Part shown: positions 1 to 10,211 of the stretch, piece after piece | Layout of the letters: every line of letters starts with the position of its first letter | How positions within the stretch are numbered: position 1 is the first letter of the stretch | NCBI GenBank assembly: GCA_019775845.1 | Contig: JADQAV010000010.1 | Span: forward strand, 34,871-98,870 | From: Myrmaecium sp. VS I D KN 1 | Lineage: Eukaryota; Ascomycota; Dothideomycetes; Valsariales; Valsariaceae | Reading direction: 5' to 3' | Length of the DNA: 64,000 bases | Notes under the pieces: generated by a model | The model's database searches: none | What the model was told of the DNA's origin: nothing | Seen by the model: the letters and a program-made list of their open reading frames with translations, nothing else | Program-made: the position numbers and the translations under genes

Positions 1-23
1 CCCCCCCCCCCCCCCCCCCCCCC
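1..23. repeat. poly-C run (23 C) at the window edge
   Basis: An uninterrupted run of 23 C opens the window and may extend beyond it. It lies in what looks like the 3' part of an intron, because a branch-like CTGAC, a T-rich tract (T16 at 81-96) and a CAG acceptor at 99-101 follow. Such a run is also prone to sequencing error. Confidence 0.9.
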
Positions 24-101
24 AATCCCATCCCTTTCTTTCGCTTTTGCTGGGGGCAGCTGGCGCTGACTCTCTTTTTCTTTTTTTTTTTTTTTTCTCA
101 G

Positions 102-360
102 GGCGGACCACCCCTGCGGCGCAACGAATCCCAAGCGGTACAACACGACGAGTACAGCATCCGCGAGTGCGACGACGACGTCGAAGACGGCGTCCGGGAC
201 GGCGTCCGGTGCCAGCGCGACGGGGACGGGGGATAAGTATGCGAGCTTTGATGATAGCGATGGCGATAGTGATAGTGGTGCGGTGCAGCTGGGCGCGTCG
301 GGCGCTGGGCTGGCGGTGCTGGTGGTGGGGTTGTTGGCGGGGTTTGGGGTGCTGCTTTAG
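102..360 (+). CDS. C-terminal exon of a GPI-anchored cell-surface protein (partial)
   Basis: This is the last exon of a gene whose 5' part lies outside the window. A CTGAC branch site, a pyrimidine tract and CAG at 99-101 precede it, and the frame runs one base into the exon. The 86 codons give a short segment beginning ADHPCGATNPKRYNTT, a Ser/Thr/Ala/Gly-rich linker, an acidic patch (DDSDGDSDS), and a C-terminal hydrophobic tail (GLAVLVVGLLAGFGVLL) that ends the protein. This order is the usual GPI-anchor signal of fungal wall or membrane glycoproteins. The N-terminal domain that would name the family is missing, so no function is assigned. TAG ends the frame at 358-360. Confidence 0.7.
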
Positions 361-1440
361 GGGGGAATGGGGAGCGGAAGCTGAGGTCTTTCTTTTTTCT
401 CGCGGATATGGTCCTCCAACCTTTTCCAGCGAGTGTCTTTACAGGCTCACTTGTTTGAAGCTCTGACCTTTCCCTCTCGGGCATGAGGATGAGCATTGGA
501 CTGGATTGGATGGGCCTTTTGTAATCCCTTTTCCTCCCTTCTTTTTTTTTCTTTCACTGTATTTTTGACATGCATCTCCGGCGTTCGGCGAGCGAGCGAG
601 TTTAGTATGCATATCTGACATTCATTCCGCATGGGCATCAGCGATGAGCGATGGGTACAGGTAGTTGGTAGTAGCAGTAGCATTCTTATTTTTCTCCTCC
701 ATCAGCAGCGGCTTGTCGAGAGAGGAACAAACCGAGAAAGATGTACCTTTACTTTTTAGTCGTATTGCTGTGTTGCTATTGCGTGGATATTTTCAACGGG
801 AATTGATGTTGTACATCTAGTAATCAGGGTTTATACGCCGAGTGATCGAGGACTGTACGAATATCAATTCCCTTTTTCAACCCATCTCTCCTTCCCTCCT
901 CTCTGTTCAAGACCGAAGTGGACAGGACAGGACAGGAGAAGAGACCAGAAGAGAGGTGGGTACGGCACCAGCACCGTCATCGCTACCCTTTGGATTACTG
1001 TTACTCAGATGGATTATGATGAACTGTATCAAACGGCCGGTATCGATGATTCTCGTTCGGCTTGGAGTACTGACCGCTCCCGGGTACCTTTCTTCTCCGT
1101 CCGTGAGAGTGATATAAAACCCCCTGAAAAGTAATACGCGGTGACCACCCACCCTTCTACCGGGGAGAAGAGGGAGAGAAAAAAAAAAAGAAAAAAAGAG
1201 GAAGAAAAAGCAAAATCAACGAACAGGAAGAACAGAGAACGAAGCAGCGCAATCATCAGCAGCGCAGGAAAGGAGGCATATAAGAAGAGGGAAAAAGATA
1301 AGATAAGCTGTTGTATTGTACTGCATTGCATTGCATATCCACAGACTCCATCGAACACGACGACGTTCATACCAATACCAATACCAACACCAACCAACAA
1401 TACCCACAGAACCCCTTGTCCCCCTCTCTTCTCTCTCAAC
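361..1440. other. Intergenic, convergent 3' regions
   Basis: This stretch separates the 3' ends of the GPI-protein exon (+) and TAF2 (-). It holds CT-rich and A-rich tracts, for example 1180-1215. I see no gene, and ORFs here are short and low-complexity. Confidence 0.6.
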
Positions 1441-4400
1441 TCACGCTCCCCCTCCTCCTCCACCCCCCGCCGAAGACGAAGGCGTAGGCGGCCCACCACC
1501 CCCACCACCAGCCCCTCCTCCACCAGCACCAGGTTTCCTCCCAAACTTCAACAGCAACTTCGGTCGTTTGACCGGTGGTTCTGCGGATCCCGCTGTTGAT
1601 GTCGGGGCAGGGCTCGCGCTTCCACTTCCACTTCCTGTCGCACTTCCATTCGCACTTCCGCTTGCGATCTTTGCCTCCCCAGTGCCACTCCCACCGAGAC
1701 CAAGATGTGGAGTGGAAGGGAGACCGTTACTCCGCCCTCCCATTCCCGTATTCGCATTCGCATTCGCAGAGCTGTGGCCAGTGGTACTCTGGCCCCCAAC
1801 ACCTCCACTCAGACCCTTACCATCCCGATCCCTCTTCACGCCTACGAGACTCGCCGTGCGGTGCAGCACTCCCGTTCCCGTACCATTCATACCAGCACCA
1901 GCGGCAAACTTCTTCTTTCCCAGTCCCGCCCCGCCAGCAGCGGAAGCAGTCGAAGCAGAAGAAGAAGAAGAACCCATCTTCCCCACCTTCCCCAGCTTGC
2001 CAATCTTCCCCGATCCCAAGCCCAATTTACCCACGCCTCCAGCCCTACCACTCGAACCCACACCAGCTCCACCAGAGCCAGCACCAGCACCTCTCCTCAG
2101 CTCCCCCAACCGGGACCCAGGAACCCTCAACTTGACAATCAAACTGCGTCGTTGCTGGTGCTGTAATTTCCCACCCGGTCCTGATCCCAGTCCCGGCCGC
2201 TGCTGGGGCGGATGCTGAGGGTGAGGGCGCTGATGATCTGTGGGTTTACTTCCACTGCCGTTGCTACCGGAGGGTTTGGCGGATGATGATGATGGGTTGG
2301 CGGAGGCCGATGCTGTAGCAGCCGGGGCGCGGATGATTGGGGTGGAGGTCAAGGTCGGTTTCGAGAGGGAGGAGGGCGGGGGTGGGCGGGATGAGGAGGG
2401 GGCTGTGGTAGCTGTAGCTGTAGCTGTAGCTGTAGATGTTGCCGCAGCGGGCGAAGCAGCCGGACGCGAGGTAGAAGACGACGCACTCCCCCCCTTAGAA
2501 GAAAGCGACAACCGCAGCGGCGGCGGATTCGTCGGACGCACAGGGGCGGCGGCAGCGGCGGCGGCGGCGGCGGCGGCGGAGGAGGATGAAGGAGGTTGCG
2601 TCGGGATGGCAGAGAGACGGACGCCGCCGCTGCTGCTGCTGCTTCCGTCGGCCGGGGACGGCTCCGGTTTCGGCGCCTTGAGGGTGAGGGTGTGGGAGCG
2701 TTTGGGGGGCGGCGGCTGCGGGGGCGCGATGGTGTGTTTCAGGCTCTTGATGAGCGGTGGGAAACCCGCCGTCGCGGGCTCCATCTTGATTTCCAACTTC
2801 GTCGGTTGCGACGGTGGTGGCGGCGGCGGCAGGGGCCGAGGCGCCGTGCGCACGCGCTCGGAGTGATAGAAGCGCAAGCGGCCGTGGCCGAGATGCGCAA
2901 CCTTCCAGTAGCGGGGGTACGCGAGCTTGACGACGTGCTGGTCCTTGGCCGGGTAGAGGAAGGAGCAGAGTTCGGTGAGCTCCTCGAGCTCGAAGAGGCT
3001 CGTGTGGCGGGAGCGCAAGGCGGACTCGAGGGCGTCGGCGAGGTAAGGGTCAGTGCCCAGTTCGCGTTTGAGCGCCTCGAGCGCACCCTCCACGCTCGTT
3101 TTGCGCTTCATCAGATCCGCTCGGGTGTTGTCGTCCCCCTCGATGGTGAGCCCGCCCAGGCTGTCCTTCGGCTCGTCTGCGTCGGCGATGTCGCCTAGCG
3201 CGATCGCGCCGATGCCCGTCTCGACGATCATGAGCAGCTCCTGGCGGATGTAGGGCGAGGGATCGGACTCGAGGTTGCAGAAGATGAACTTCGACAGCGG
3301 CGTCCGCTTCAGCACGCCCAGCTCCACCAGACACTGCGCCGCCTTCAGTCGGACGTTGTCCGCATTGCCCGGCCGGGTGTACTGCACGAACTCCTTCAAA
3401 CTCTTGGGGATGACCTTGCTCTTCATCAGCATGAGCACGCAGTCCAGCGCGGTGATGGTGAAGACGTTCTGGAACGAGGGGATCCACTCGTCGATGCGCT
3501 GGTAGCGGCGGATCTCCGCGAGCGCCTGCCGCTTGAACTCCGCGTCCTCGGCCGCGTCCTCCATGTCGAAGTCGTACCCGGACGGCTGCCCGACCGCGCT
3601 CAGCGCCTGCGCGAGGCAGGACATGAGCGTCGCGACGTAGTGCGAGTCCGAGTACTCGTTGTTGGAGTTGTCGTTGAACTTGAGCTTGTCGATGAAGAAC
3701 CGCTTGACGCGCATCGGCGCCTTGCCGTTCAGATCGCGGACCTGGGCGATGGCACGCGGGATGGCGCACTGCATGATGTAGGCGCTGCGGTCGGAGAAGT
3801 CGTTGGATCTCGTCATGGGCGAGTTGGGGAGACAAAAGAATTCCTGAAACGCTTTTTCAAGATGGAACAAGCCAATCCAGTCCAGCTCTTCCTGCGCGCA
3901 TCGAGCCAGCGCATTCGCAGCCATCGTGCGAATCCCATGGAAGTACCGCGTGTCCATCAGCGTGCGGACGAGGATGCTGGAGATAATGGGGAACGGCTTC
4001 TGCCGGCTGAGGTACTGGATCGACTCGATTTGCGCCACGATGTCCTTGTCCTGCTGCAGTTGCGAGACGTACATGTAGTGCGGCATGTCGATGGTGCTGC
4101 GGCACAGCCACTCGAAGTCGGCGTCGATGCGCAGCCATTCGTAGGACTCCTGGTTCATCCGCTCCTCGTCCTCCTTCGACCAATCCACGAGCCGCCACTC
4201 CTCCACTTCTTCCTCGGTCTGCAGCACGTCACCCAGACAGTATAGGAGCACATCGTCCTGAGATTCACCCGAGATGTCCACGCCCGCGGCCGCTGCCGCG
4301 CGCTCCTTCTGCCGTCGACTGCGTTTCAGTCGCTTGTACTTGGTATTGTACGGCAATTGTACTTTCGTAGTCCGGTCCTTGATCTGGACGATGTGTTCCT

Positions 4401-6471
4401 GCGGCGTCCCATCGGCCTCGTGCACGCGGATAGTCATCGGGCCGGTGAAGGTGGGGAGCAACGGCGGCGCCCACACCTGCGTGTTGTGCTCCTTGACCTC
4501 CCTCATGAACTCGGGCGCGGTCAAGAACGGCTGCTGCGCACCCTGCATGCTCTCCTTTCCCTGGATCTGCAACAGCGTCACGTCGACGGAGGAGTTCTTC
4601 TTGTTGAACTTGACGTTCACGGTGAACTCGGGGCAGCCGGCGCCGTGGACCCATTGCTGGAAGAAATCCTCGAGCCGCAGGTGGCCCACCTTCTCACACG
4701 TATGTTGGAACGACTCCGACGTCAGCCCTTCGTCGCCCATCCGACCCACCTTGGCATCCAAGAAGATCTTGTTGAAGACTCGGGTCAGGCCGTTCCTCCC
4801 CGTCAATTTCATCATGCGCTGGTTGAGGGTGAAGAGAACCAGTGCGGACTTCAAGTTCATGAATTCCAGCTCGGTCGGGTGGAGTTGTAGAACTCTGCCC
4901 AGCTCGTAGATGCTCGGACGTTGCTTGTCCATCTCGTATAGCCGGTTGGCCATCATCTTCTGGCGGAACCGGTGGTCGTTCCGACCGCAGAGCATTTGAA
5001 GGGCTTGATCCGTCATGTACCATGCACCTCCGATGACGAGCCACCAGTCAGTGGCGTGTGCGGGGATGATGTTGACGCCGATCCATTGCGTGGCGAGCGC
5101 ATGGAATAGTGTTCGAGTGACCGTGTCGATCGGCTCGAGGATGTCCTCCGGGAAGAGCAATCGCGTACTGCAGATGGATAACGAGGCGGCGTCCGTCACG
5201 TCAGGAATGAGATCGTCCACGAATGTAAGCTTGTAGCTGGTATATGGATACGGGCCGAAGCGTAGAGTAAAAAAATCAATGGCTTGAGCAAGGCCCATGC
5301 ATGAGTTCCTCACTTCGTCGGCGCGACCGGGTAAGCAGAACGCGTGAATTCGGGTGGCACTCTGGCCCATCTTCTCGTCCTGGTCGCTCTCACGAAAGTC
5401 CGAGAGGTCGACATGCTCAAACGGGCCGAGCGTGAAACCGATATGCTGCGGAGATACGGGATCATCCATGAAGACGAAGGAAGAGGTCTTGCGTGTCGGG
5501 TCAGTCGGATCAATGATATCGTCCGTCAAGTCGCCCGAGCAGATCACCGCCATATCCAGTGCTTTCTCCTCTTCGGTGAAGCCAGAGGTATTGTCATCCG
5601 CATCCGTCACCACCCCGTCAACGTCTTTGCCCACTCCGTTCACCGCTCCTGGCGGAAGTCGGTCTCCAGCACCGGTTCTCGAGGACTTCGAGGGCCGAAT
5701 AGCGTCGCCGAGCGTCCGCGGATACCGAATGGATATCTCCCAAGTACAACGACTGTCCAGTCGGTCCACGCACGGGAAAATGCAGGACGCGCTCCCAGGG
5801 AAACGTGATGTGCGAGTATACAAGTGCGGGTACTTGAGAGTGCCATCGTCCACGCCTGCAAAGTACAGACCGTCCCGAAACTCGGTGATTTCAAATTCCA
5901 CAAAGACTTTGAGCGGTTCAAAGTCCGCAGCCGCCGTGGTACCATCGGCCAGACTGGTGGCCCCCGCGGTGACCGAGGACGGATCGATTTCATGAATGCG
6001 GATTCCCTTGGGCAAATGCACGAACAGCGCATCCGGCGAGTATTCCCTCTGCGCTTGCGGCAACGTCTCCTCCTTTTGTTCGGTCTCCTCCGTCTGAAAC
6101 ATCCTCCGGCGGAGCTTCGCCACGCGTTTCTGCAGGGCACGGTACTGGTGCAAGCCGACGTCGCGGTGCAACTGCAAGCGCTCGTACGGATCATCGAACT
6201 CGAAGACGGCGTCCTTGCGGGCGCCGCGGCCCTGGACGGCGCAGCGGGTGATGTCCATGCCCCGAGCGTTCAGCTGGATGCGGCGGAGGTGGGCGGAGGT
6301 GGGCTGGACGGTGAGCTCGGTCTTGCCGGTGACGCGGCGGCCGGCCATGTCGACGTCGAAGTCGACCTTCTGCGACAGCACGCGCAGCTGCGGGCAGTCG
6401 GCCTCGCGCGGGTCCAGGTTCCAGAGGTCGGGGTCGCCGCCGTCGAACGGGGGCTGCTCGTATTGCTCCAT
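1441..6471 (-). CDS. TAF2: Transcription initiation factor TFIID subunit 2 (TAF2)
   Basis: TAF2 is a TFIID subunit that contacts initiator DNA and scaffolds the TAF8/TAF10 lobe in the nucleus. The single-exon frame encodes 1676 residues. Residues about 20-560 form an M1-aminopeptidase-like fold. The zinc-binding HEXXH is replaced by HALAT at His457, so the domain cannot be a peptidase, as is normal for TAF2. A helical HEAT-like region follows to about residue 1140, including the stretch SYEWLRIDADFEWLC. The last ~530 residues are low-complexity (Pro, Ser, Ala, Gly) with a poly-Ala block, a Thr-Ala repeat, and short basic-hydrophobic motifs. The first ATG is used because the TAF2 similarity begins at once. 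The tail is long for the family and may vary in length. Confidence 0.95.
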   Translation of the reverse strand: MEQYEQPPFDGGDPDLWNLDPREADCPQLRVLSQKVDFDVDMAGRRVTGKTELTVQPTSAHLRRIQLNARGMDITRCAVQGRGARKDAVFEFDDPYERLQLHRDVGLHQYRALQKRVAKLRRRMFQTEETEQKEETLPQAQREYSPDALFVHLPKGIRIHEIDPSSVTAGATSLADGTTAAADFEPLKVFVEFEITEFRDGLYFAGVDDGTLKYPHLYTRTSRFPGSASCIFPCVDRLDSRCTWEISIRYPRTLGDAIRPSKSSRTGAGDRLPPGAVNGVGKDVDGVVTDADDNTSGFTEEEKALDMAVICSGDLTDDIIDPTDPTRKTSSFVFMDDPVSPQHIGFTLGPFEHVDLSDFRESDQDEKMGQSATRIHAFCLPGRADEVRNSCMGLAQAIDFFTLRFGPYPYTSYKLTFVDDLIPDVTDAASLSICSTRLLFPEDILEPIDTVTRTLFHALATQWIGVNIIPAHATDWWLVIGGAWYMTDQALQMLCGRNDHRFRQKMMANRLYEMDKQRPSIYELGRVLQLHPTELEFMNLKSALVLFTLNQRMMKLTGRNGLTRVFNKIFLDAKVGRMGDEGLTSESFQHTCEKVGHLRLEDFFQQWVHGAGCPEFTVNVKFNKKNSSVDVTLLQIQGKESMQGAQQPFLTAPEFMREVKEHNTQVWAPPLLPTFTGPMTIRVHEADGTPQEHIVQIKDRTTKVQLPYNTKYKRLKRSRRQKERAAAAAGVDISGESQDDVLLYCLGDVLQTEEEVEEWRLVDWSKEDEERMNQESYEWLRIDADFEWLCRSTIDMPHYMYVSQLQQDKDIVAQIESIQYLSRQKPFPIISSILVRTLMDTRYFHGIRTMAANALARCAQEELDWIGLFHLEKAFQEFFCLPNSPMTRSNDFSDRSAYIMQCAIPRAIAQVRDLNGKAPMRVKRFFIDKLKFNDNSNNEYSDSHYVATLMSCLAQALSAVGQPSGYDFDMEDAAEDAEFKRQALAEIRRYQRIDEWIPSFQNVFTITALDCVLMLMKSKVIPKSLKEFVQYTRPGNADNVRLKAAQCLVELGVLKRTPLSKFIFCNLESDPSPYIRQELLMIVETGIGAIALGDIADADEPKDSLGGLTIEGDDNTRADLMKRKTSVEGALEALKRELGTDPYLADALESALRSRHTSLFELEELTELCSFLYPAKDQHVVKLAYPRYWKVAHLGHGRLRFYHSERVRTAPRPLPPPPPPSQPTKLEIKMEPATAGFPPLIKSLKHTIAPPQPPPPKRSHTLTLKAPKPEPSPADGSSSSSGGVRLSAIPTQPPSSSSAAAAAAAAAAAPVRPTNPPPLRLSLSSKGGSASSSTSRPAASPAAATSTATATATATTAPSSSRPPPPSSLSKPTLTSTPIIRAPAATASASANPSSSSAKPSGSNGSGSKPTDHQRPHPQHPPQQRPGLGSGPGGKLQHQQRRSLIVKLRVPGSRLGELRRGAGAGSGGAGVGSSGRAGGVGKLGLGSGKIGKLGKVGKMGSSSSSASTASAAGGAGLGKKKFAAGAGMNGTGTGVLHRTASLVGVKRDRDGKGLSGGVGGQSTTGHSSANANANTGMGGRSNGLPSTPHLGLGGSGTGEAKIASGSANGSATGSGSGSASPAPTSTAGSAEPPVKRPKLLLKFGRKPGAGGGGAGGGGGGPPTPSSSAGGGGGGGA
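2411..2435. repeat. (GCTGTA)n tandem repeat inside TAF2
   Basis: About four copies of a 6-bp unit encode alternating Thr-Ala on the minus strand in the disordered tail of TAF2. The array is in frame, so length change would be tolerated. Confidence 0.8.
2544..2579. repeat. GCG-triplet repeat coding poly-Ala in TAF2
   Basis: A near-perfect GGC/GCG triplet array encodes a run of about a dozen alanines in the TAF2 C-terminal region. One GCA interruption is visible on the plus strand. Confidence 0.85.
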
Positions 6472-8126
6472 GGTGAGGGGAGGGCGGGTGCGGGCGCGCT
6501 CGTGGTCGTGGAGGATCTCTCCCGGTGGTCTCCTCCACGTCTAGTTGTGCTCGCGGGCGAAGGACGCTGTCATCTCCTGTCCATGGGCGGTCAAGTCGGT
6601 GTGCGCGCGGAAAGATTCGAGCGGTCGTGTGTACTGAGTGTGGCAGGCTCAAGGACGTTCGGCGCGGCGTAGTGGAGGTTCAGGATTCGACGGTGGTCGC
6701 GCGTTGGTGTACGAAGGCAGCACTCGTGACTGGGCTGGGTGCACGGCGACAGAGAGGGCGAGAGCAGTGGAGTTGCGTGTATGTAGAGAGGGCGTCTGTC
6801 GGAGCGGCGAGGGATGTAGTGAGAGGACGGGTAGGTGTTTGCACGGCGAATGGAAGGAAGCTGTTGTGGTTAGTAAGGTGGTGTAGGTATTGCTTTCCCC
6901 AGCACGCACTCACTCGGTCACGGCCTGAGGTCCTTCGTCGGTCGCCAAACTGAATCGACGGAGGTGCTCAGGGCCGAAGTTTACCTGAAAGGCTTGGCGC
7001 GCCTCAACCTGTCCGGAGCTCCCAGCGGACGGCAGAAAACTCATGTGATTGGCTAGAGAATTGATGGCACAGAAGATGTTCCGGGTTGCTGGCCCTGGGA
7101 GAATTCACTCCTAAACACCGCGGATCGATCCTGCCCTCTACACTGCACGCATCGCAATCCTCAGCTTCCTCATGGACTACATACAGTACATCATTACGCA
7201 TCCTTTAAGGGATCCATGCTGATCGGAGATTGGAGGTCCTCAGCCTGAGGTGATCGCTCATCCCCTCCAACGCAGTCCATCCATCTTCTCCGACTATCGG
7301 CTTGACCTGGAGAGCAGCCTACCAATACCTATACATACCTCGAACGGATCTCATGATGCTGCAGAACTACTGAGAAGAGACTAGCTTCAGGGAGATCATC
7401 ATACTTGAAATCCAGCAACCGGGTTACTCGTCGCGACCGACGAGGTGGATTGGGCAGGATAAATACGGCAGTACATATTATTTGCTCCGACCGTGAGAGC
7501 GAACGAGGGACGTGTCTCAGATCAACGAGATTCTGTTCGGCGATCGGCCATGTGAAGGGACAAACTGGTTGGTCAATCCGTGTTAAAAGAATGTAGGTAT
7601 GTATCAGAGGTAGGTGCTGTTGTCGCGCAGCAGTTGGATATGTATGTATATCCTAGGATACTGCTGGGACGGTAGGTGCTTCACGCATTCGATGGCCTCT
7701 GCTGCGACGCGAAACATCCCTACATTCACACGTAGATACATGCCTATATAGATATGTATATATATACATCACATACAGACCTGACATGTGATCCCAATTC
7801 CGTGACATGTATTTACGGTCGCGACTGCGATTCAAAAGATAAAATTGCAAGTCCGCGCTGGTCGATCCCCGTCCGGCTGGATTGGAATCGCGTAAAAGCA
7901 ACGAGCCGTTCCCGCCTGCGTCTCTCGGTCGGGGGAAGGAAAACAGAAACAGCGGAAGGGCATCGATTGCCCCCAAACCAACTTTTTCCCGCCCGAGGGG
8001 GAAAACAGACAAACCCCCCCCCCTTCGCCAGGACCGGGAGGCAGCACACGCGCCGGGGTCATCGTCGAGAGGAGAGCCGCGGCGGCTGGAAGATGAGCAT
8101 CCGATCCGTCCTCCCGCGCGCAAACG
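6472..8126. other. Divergent intergenic region between TAF2 and the SAS4-like gene
   Basis: This 1.65 kb must hold the promoters of TAF2 (-) and the SAS4-like gene (+). Several short ATG-started frames occur in the TAF2 leader at 6525-6950. Around 7740-7770 there is a TA-rich block. I see no further gene. Confidence 0.5.
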
Positions 8127-10211
8127 ATGGTCAACTCCAGGCCATTGAGGTCTTCCGTCGGCCGCTGCACTCGCACCTCCATCACGCCCGCGACCGAGGA
8201 GACAACCAAGACGACGAAGACGACAAAGACGACAAAGGGAGGCGATCGCGCCGACTCGGATGCTCTCCCTTTCACGCCCGTCAGCAAGTCTCACCCGACG
8301 CGACGCTCCGCCCAAGCACAAGCACAAGCACAACAACTCCATCCACCGGCGAATCCATTCACACATCCTCTCCATCCTTCCTCGCCCGCCGGCGATGAGA
8401 ACAGTCCCGCCGTTGATGCGCAATCGCGGTCGCAATCGCAGTCGCAGTCGCTGCCGCAGCCCAAGAGACTCAGGCTCATCGGCCCCAAGCCGACGCGACT
8501 CAGCAGCTCCAAGCCGACCAACACCAACACTCTCCCACACTCCTACCCACCGCCCTCCGATCACGGCCGCCCCAAACCACCGACCAGACTCACCGTCACA
8601 CAACCACATGGCGAACTCATCCAGACAACCAACGGCGTCCGCACCGTCCTGGACGTCAAGGCGGACGACCTCGGCCGGGGCGCGTCCAGCACGCCCGCCA
8701 CCCCCGCGAACCCCAACAATCACAACACGGACAAGAACGCCCTGGCCGTGGCGCCGACCACGCAGGAGAAACGGTCGCTGAGGTCGCAGGACGGTGGCTC
8801 GCGCCTGAAGAGCGACCTGGCCATCTACTTTCCCAATTACGACGACGTCATTTCCAATGCGCCGAAGAAGCCAGGTAACGTCCCATTCCCATCGTCGTTC
8901 ACACACGGTGTGACGTTGCGCAGCCGTGAACAATTACTAACCCCGTTGTCTCACATAGACCTTCTAACCCTCGACACCCCAATCTACATCGTCGACGAGC
9001 CCTGGACGACGGCAGGAGAGTCCCGCGCACCGCCCGGACGCGCCTCCGCCAGTCCCCGACATGCGCGAGGCAAAGCGCTCGCAGCGCCGACCTCACCTTC
9101 AACCTCTCGCAACAATGTTCCTCCCCTCAACACCAGCAGCGGCAGCGGCAGTAGCAGCACCGGCGCCGTCAAACCAACTACCACAACCACCACCACCACA
9201 TCCCCGGACTTCACCTACATCGACCTCTCCAGCCTCGCGCACGCCCACCTGCCCCGACCCGACGAGCCGGACCCACTCGACGACAGCCTCTACAGCAAAG
9301 CGCACCGGCGCGCCGAGCGACAAGAAAAGCAGCTCCGCAACATCGAGAAGGAGCGGGCGCAGCACGAAAAAGTGCAGCTGGAGCGCCTCCTCGACGGGCT
9401 GCGGGGGCCCGATTGGCTGCGGGTGATGGGCGTGACGGGGATCACGGACGGGGAGCGACGGGCGTGGGAGCCGCGGCGGGCGTACTTCATCGCCGAGGTG
9501 CGCGCGCTCGTCGACAAGTTCCGCGCCTGGAAGGCGGAGGAGAAGCGGTTGAAGGTGGCGAAGGAGGAGGCGGCTGCGCTGGCGAAGGAGGAAGAAGAAG
9601 AAGAAGACGCCGACGAAGAAGCCGACGACGAGGAGGAGGAGGAGGAGGACCCCTCCACCTCCTCCCCCCCCTCCGAACCCCCCTCATCCAGCGACATCGA
9701 CGAAGCCTCCGCCCGGCAACTGCAGCAAGAAGAAGCCCTCTCCTCCGCCCGCCGCCGTCGCCAACCCCAACCCCGCCGCCCCCGCCGGCCCCACGGCATC
9801 CTGCTCCCCCTCCCCACCCCGGCCTCCCTGCAACCGCTCACGAGCTTCTACGCCGACGCGCGGCAGCGCGCCTTGGCCCTGGGCCAGGAAGCACCTGACG
9901 ACGACGGCGTGCGTCTGCGCCCCGCCGGACGGTCACCGTCCCGCCTGGTGGTCTTGCCGTTTGGACGACCGCTGCCGGAGTGGCGGGCGAGGGAGTTTGG
10001 CATCCCGGAGGAGTGGTGCTCGGTGGATGCGCTGCGGGTGCGGGAGAGGGGGAAGAGGAGGGAGAGGAGGGAGGGTGGTGGGCTACCGCCTGGCGGCGGT
10101 GGGGGTGGTGAAGGGGTGGGAAGGGGAGGTGGAGGACGAGGACGAGGGAGAGGACGGGGGAGGGGAAGAGGGGTGGGACGGGGAAGGGGGAGGGGAGGGG
10201 AGGGGGGTTGA
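8127..10211 (+). CDS. SAS4-domain chromatin protein
   Basis: Two exons (8127-8874, 8959-10211) encode 666 residues. The intron of 84 nt has a TACTAAC-like branch site (ACTAAC) and joins PKKP to DLLTLDTPIY. The diagnostic part is at residues ~360-450: a charged helix beginning YSKAHRRAERQEKQLRNIEK, then a hydrophobic segment with DWLRVMGVTGIT and a second helix, the pattern of the Sas4 domain. In yeast Sas4 belongs to the SAS-I complex (Sas2 MYST acetyltransferase) that acetylates H4 Lys16, so a role as subunit of a histone acetyltransferase complex is likely here. A Ser/Thr/Pro-rich N-terminus, a Glu/Asp-rich block after the domain and a Gly-Arg-rich tail surround it. The intron is a multiple of three without a stop. 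Confidence 0.8.
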   Translation: MVNSRPLRSSVGRCTRTSITPATEETTKTTKTTKTTKGGDRADSDALPFTPVSKSHPTRRSAQAQAQAQQLHPPANPFTHPLHPSSPAGDENSPAVDAQSRSQSQSQSLPQPKRLRLIGPKPTRLSSSKPTNTNTLPHSYPPPSDHGRPKPPTRLTVTQPHGELIQTTNGVRTVLDVKADDLGRGASSTPATPANPNNHNTDKNALAVAPTTQEKRSLRSQDGGSRLKSDLAIYFPNYDDVISNAPKKPGNVPFPSSFTHGVTLRSREQLLTPLSHIDLLTLDTPIYIVDEPWTTAGESRAPPGRASASPRHARGKALAAPTSPSTSRNNVPPLNTSSGSGSSSTGAVKPTTTTTTTTSPDFTYIDLSSLAHAHLPRPDEPDPLDDSLYSKAHRRAERQEKQLRNIEKERAQHEKVQLERLLDGLRGPDWLRVMGVTGITDGERRAWEPRRAYFIAEVRALVDKFRAWKAEEKRLKVAKEEAAALAKEEEEEEDADEEADDEEEEEEDPSTSSPPSEPPSSSDIDEASARQLQQEEALSSARRRRQPQPRRPRRPHGILLPLPTPASLQPLTSFYADARQRALALGQEAPDDDGVRLRPAGRSPSRLVVLPFGRPLPEWRAREFGIPEEWCSVDALRVRERGKRRERREGGGLPPGGGGGGEGVGRGGGGRGRGRGRGRGRGVGRGRGRGGEGG
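10130..10208 (+). repeat. G-rich (GGGGA-like) tract coding an RG tail
   Basis: The last ~25 codons of the SAS4-like gene are almost pure G/A (GGGRG units), giving a Gly-Arg dipeptide tail. The non-template strand has many runs of four or more G and could form G-quadruplexes. Confidence 0.7.

Noticed and set aside
1316-2218. 300-codon frame on the plus strand
   Set aside because: It is antisense to the Pro/Gly/Ala-rich TAF2 tail, and the open frame is explained by biased codons of the real gene.
7653-8933. 426-codon minus-strand frame
   Set aside because: It overlaps the SAS4-like gene on the opposite strand and shows no recognisable domain.
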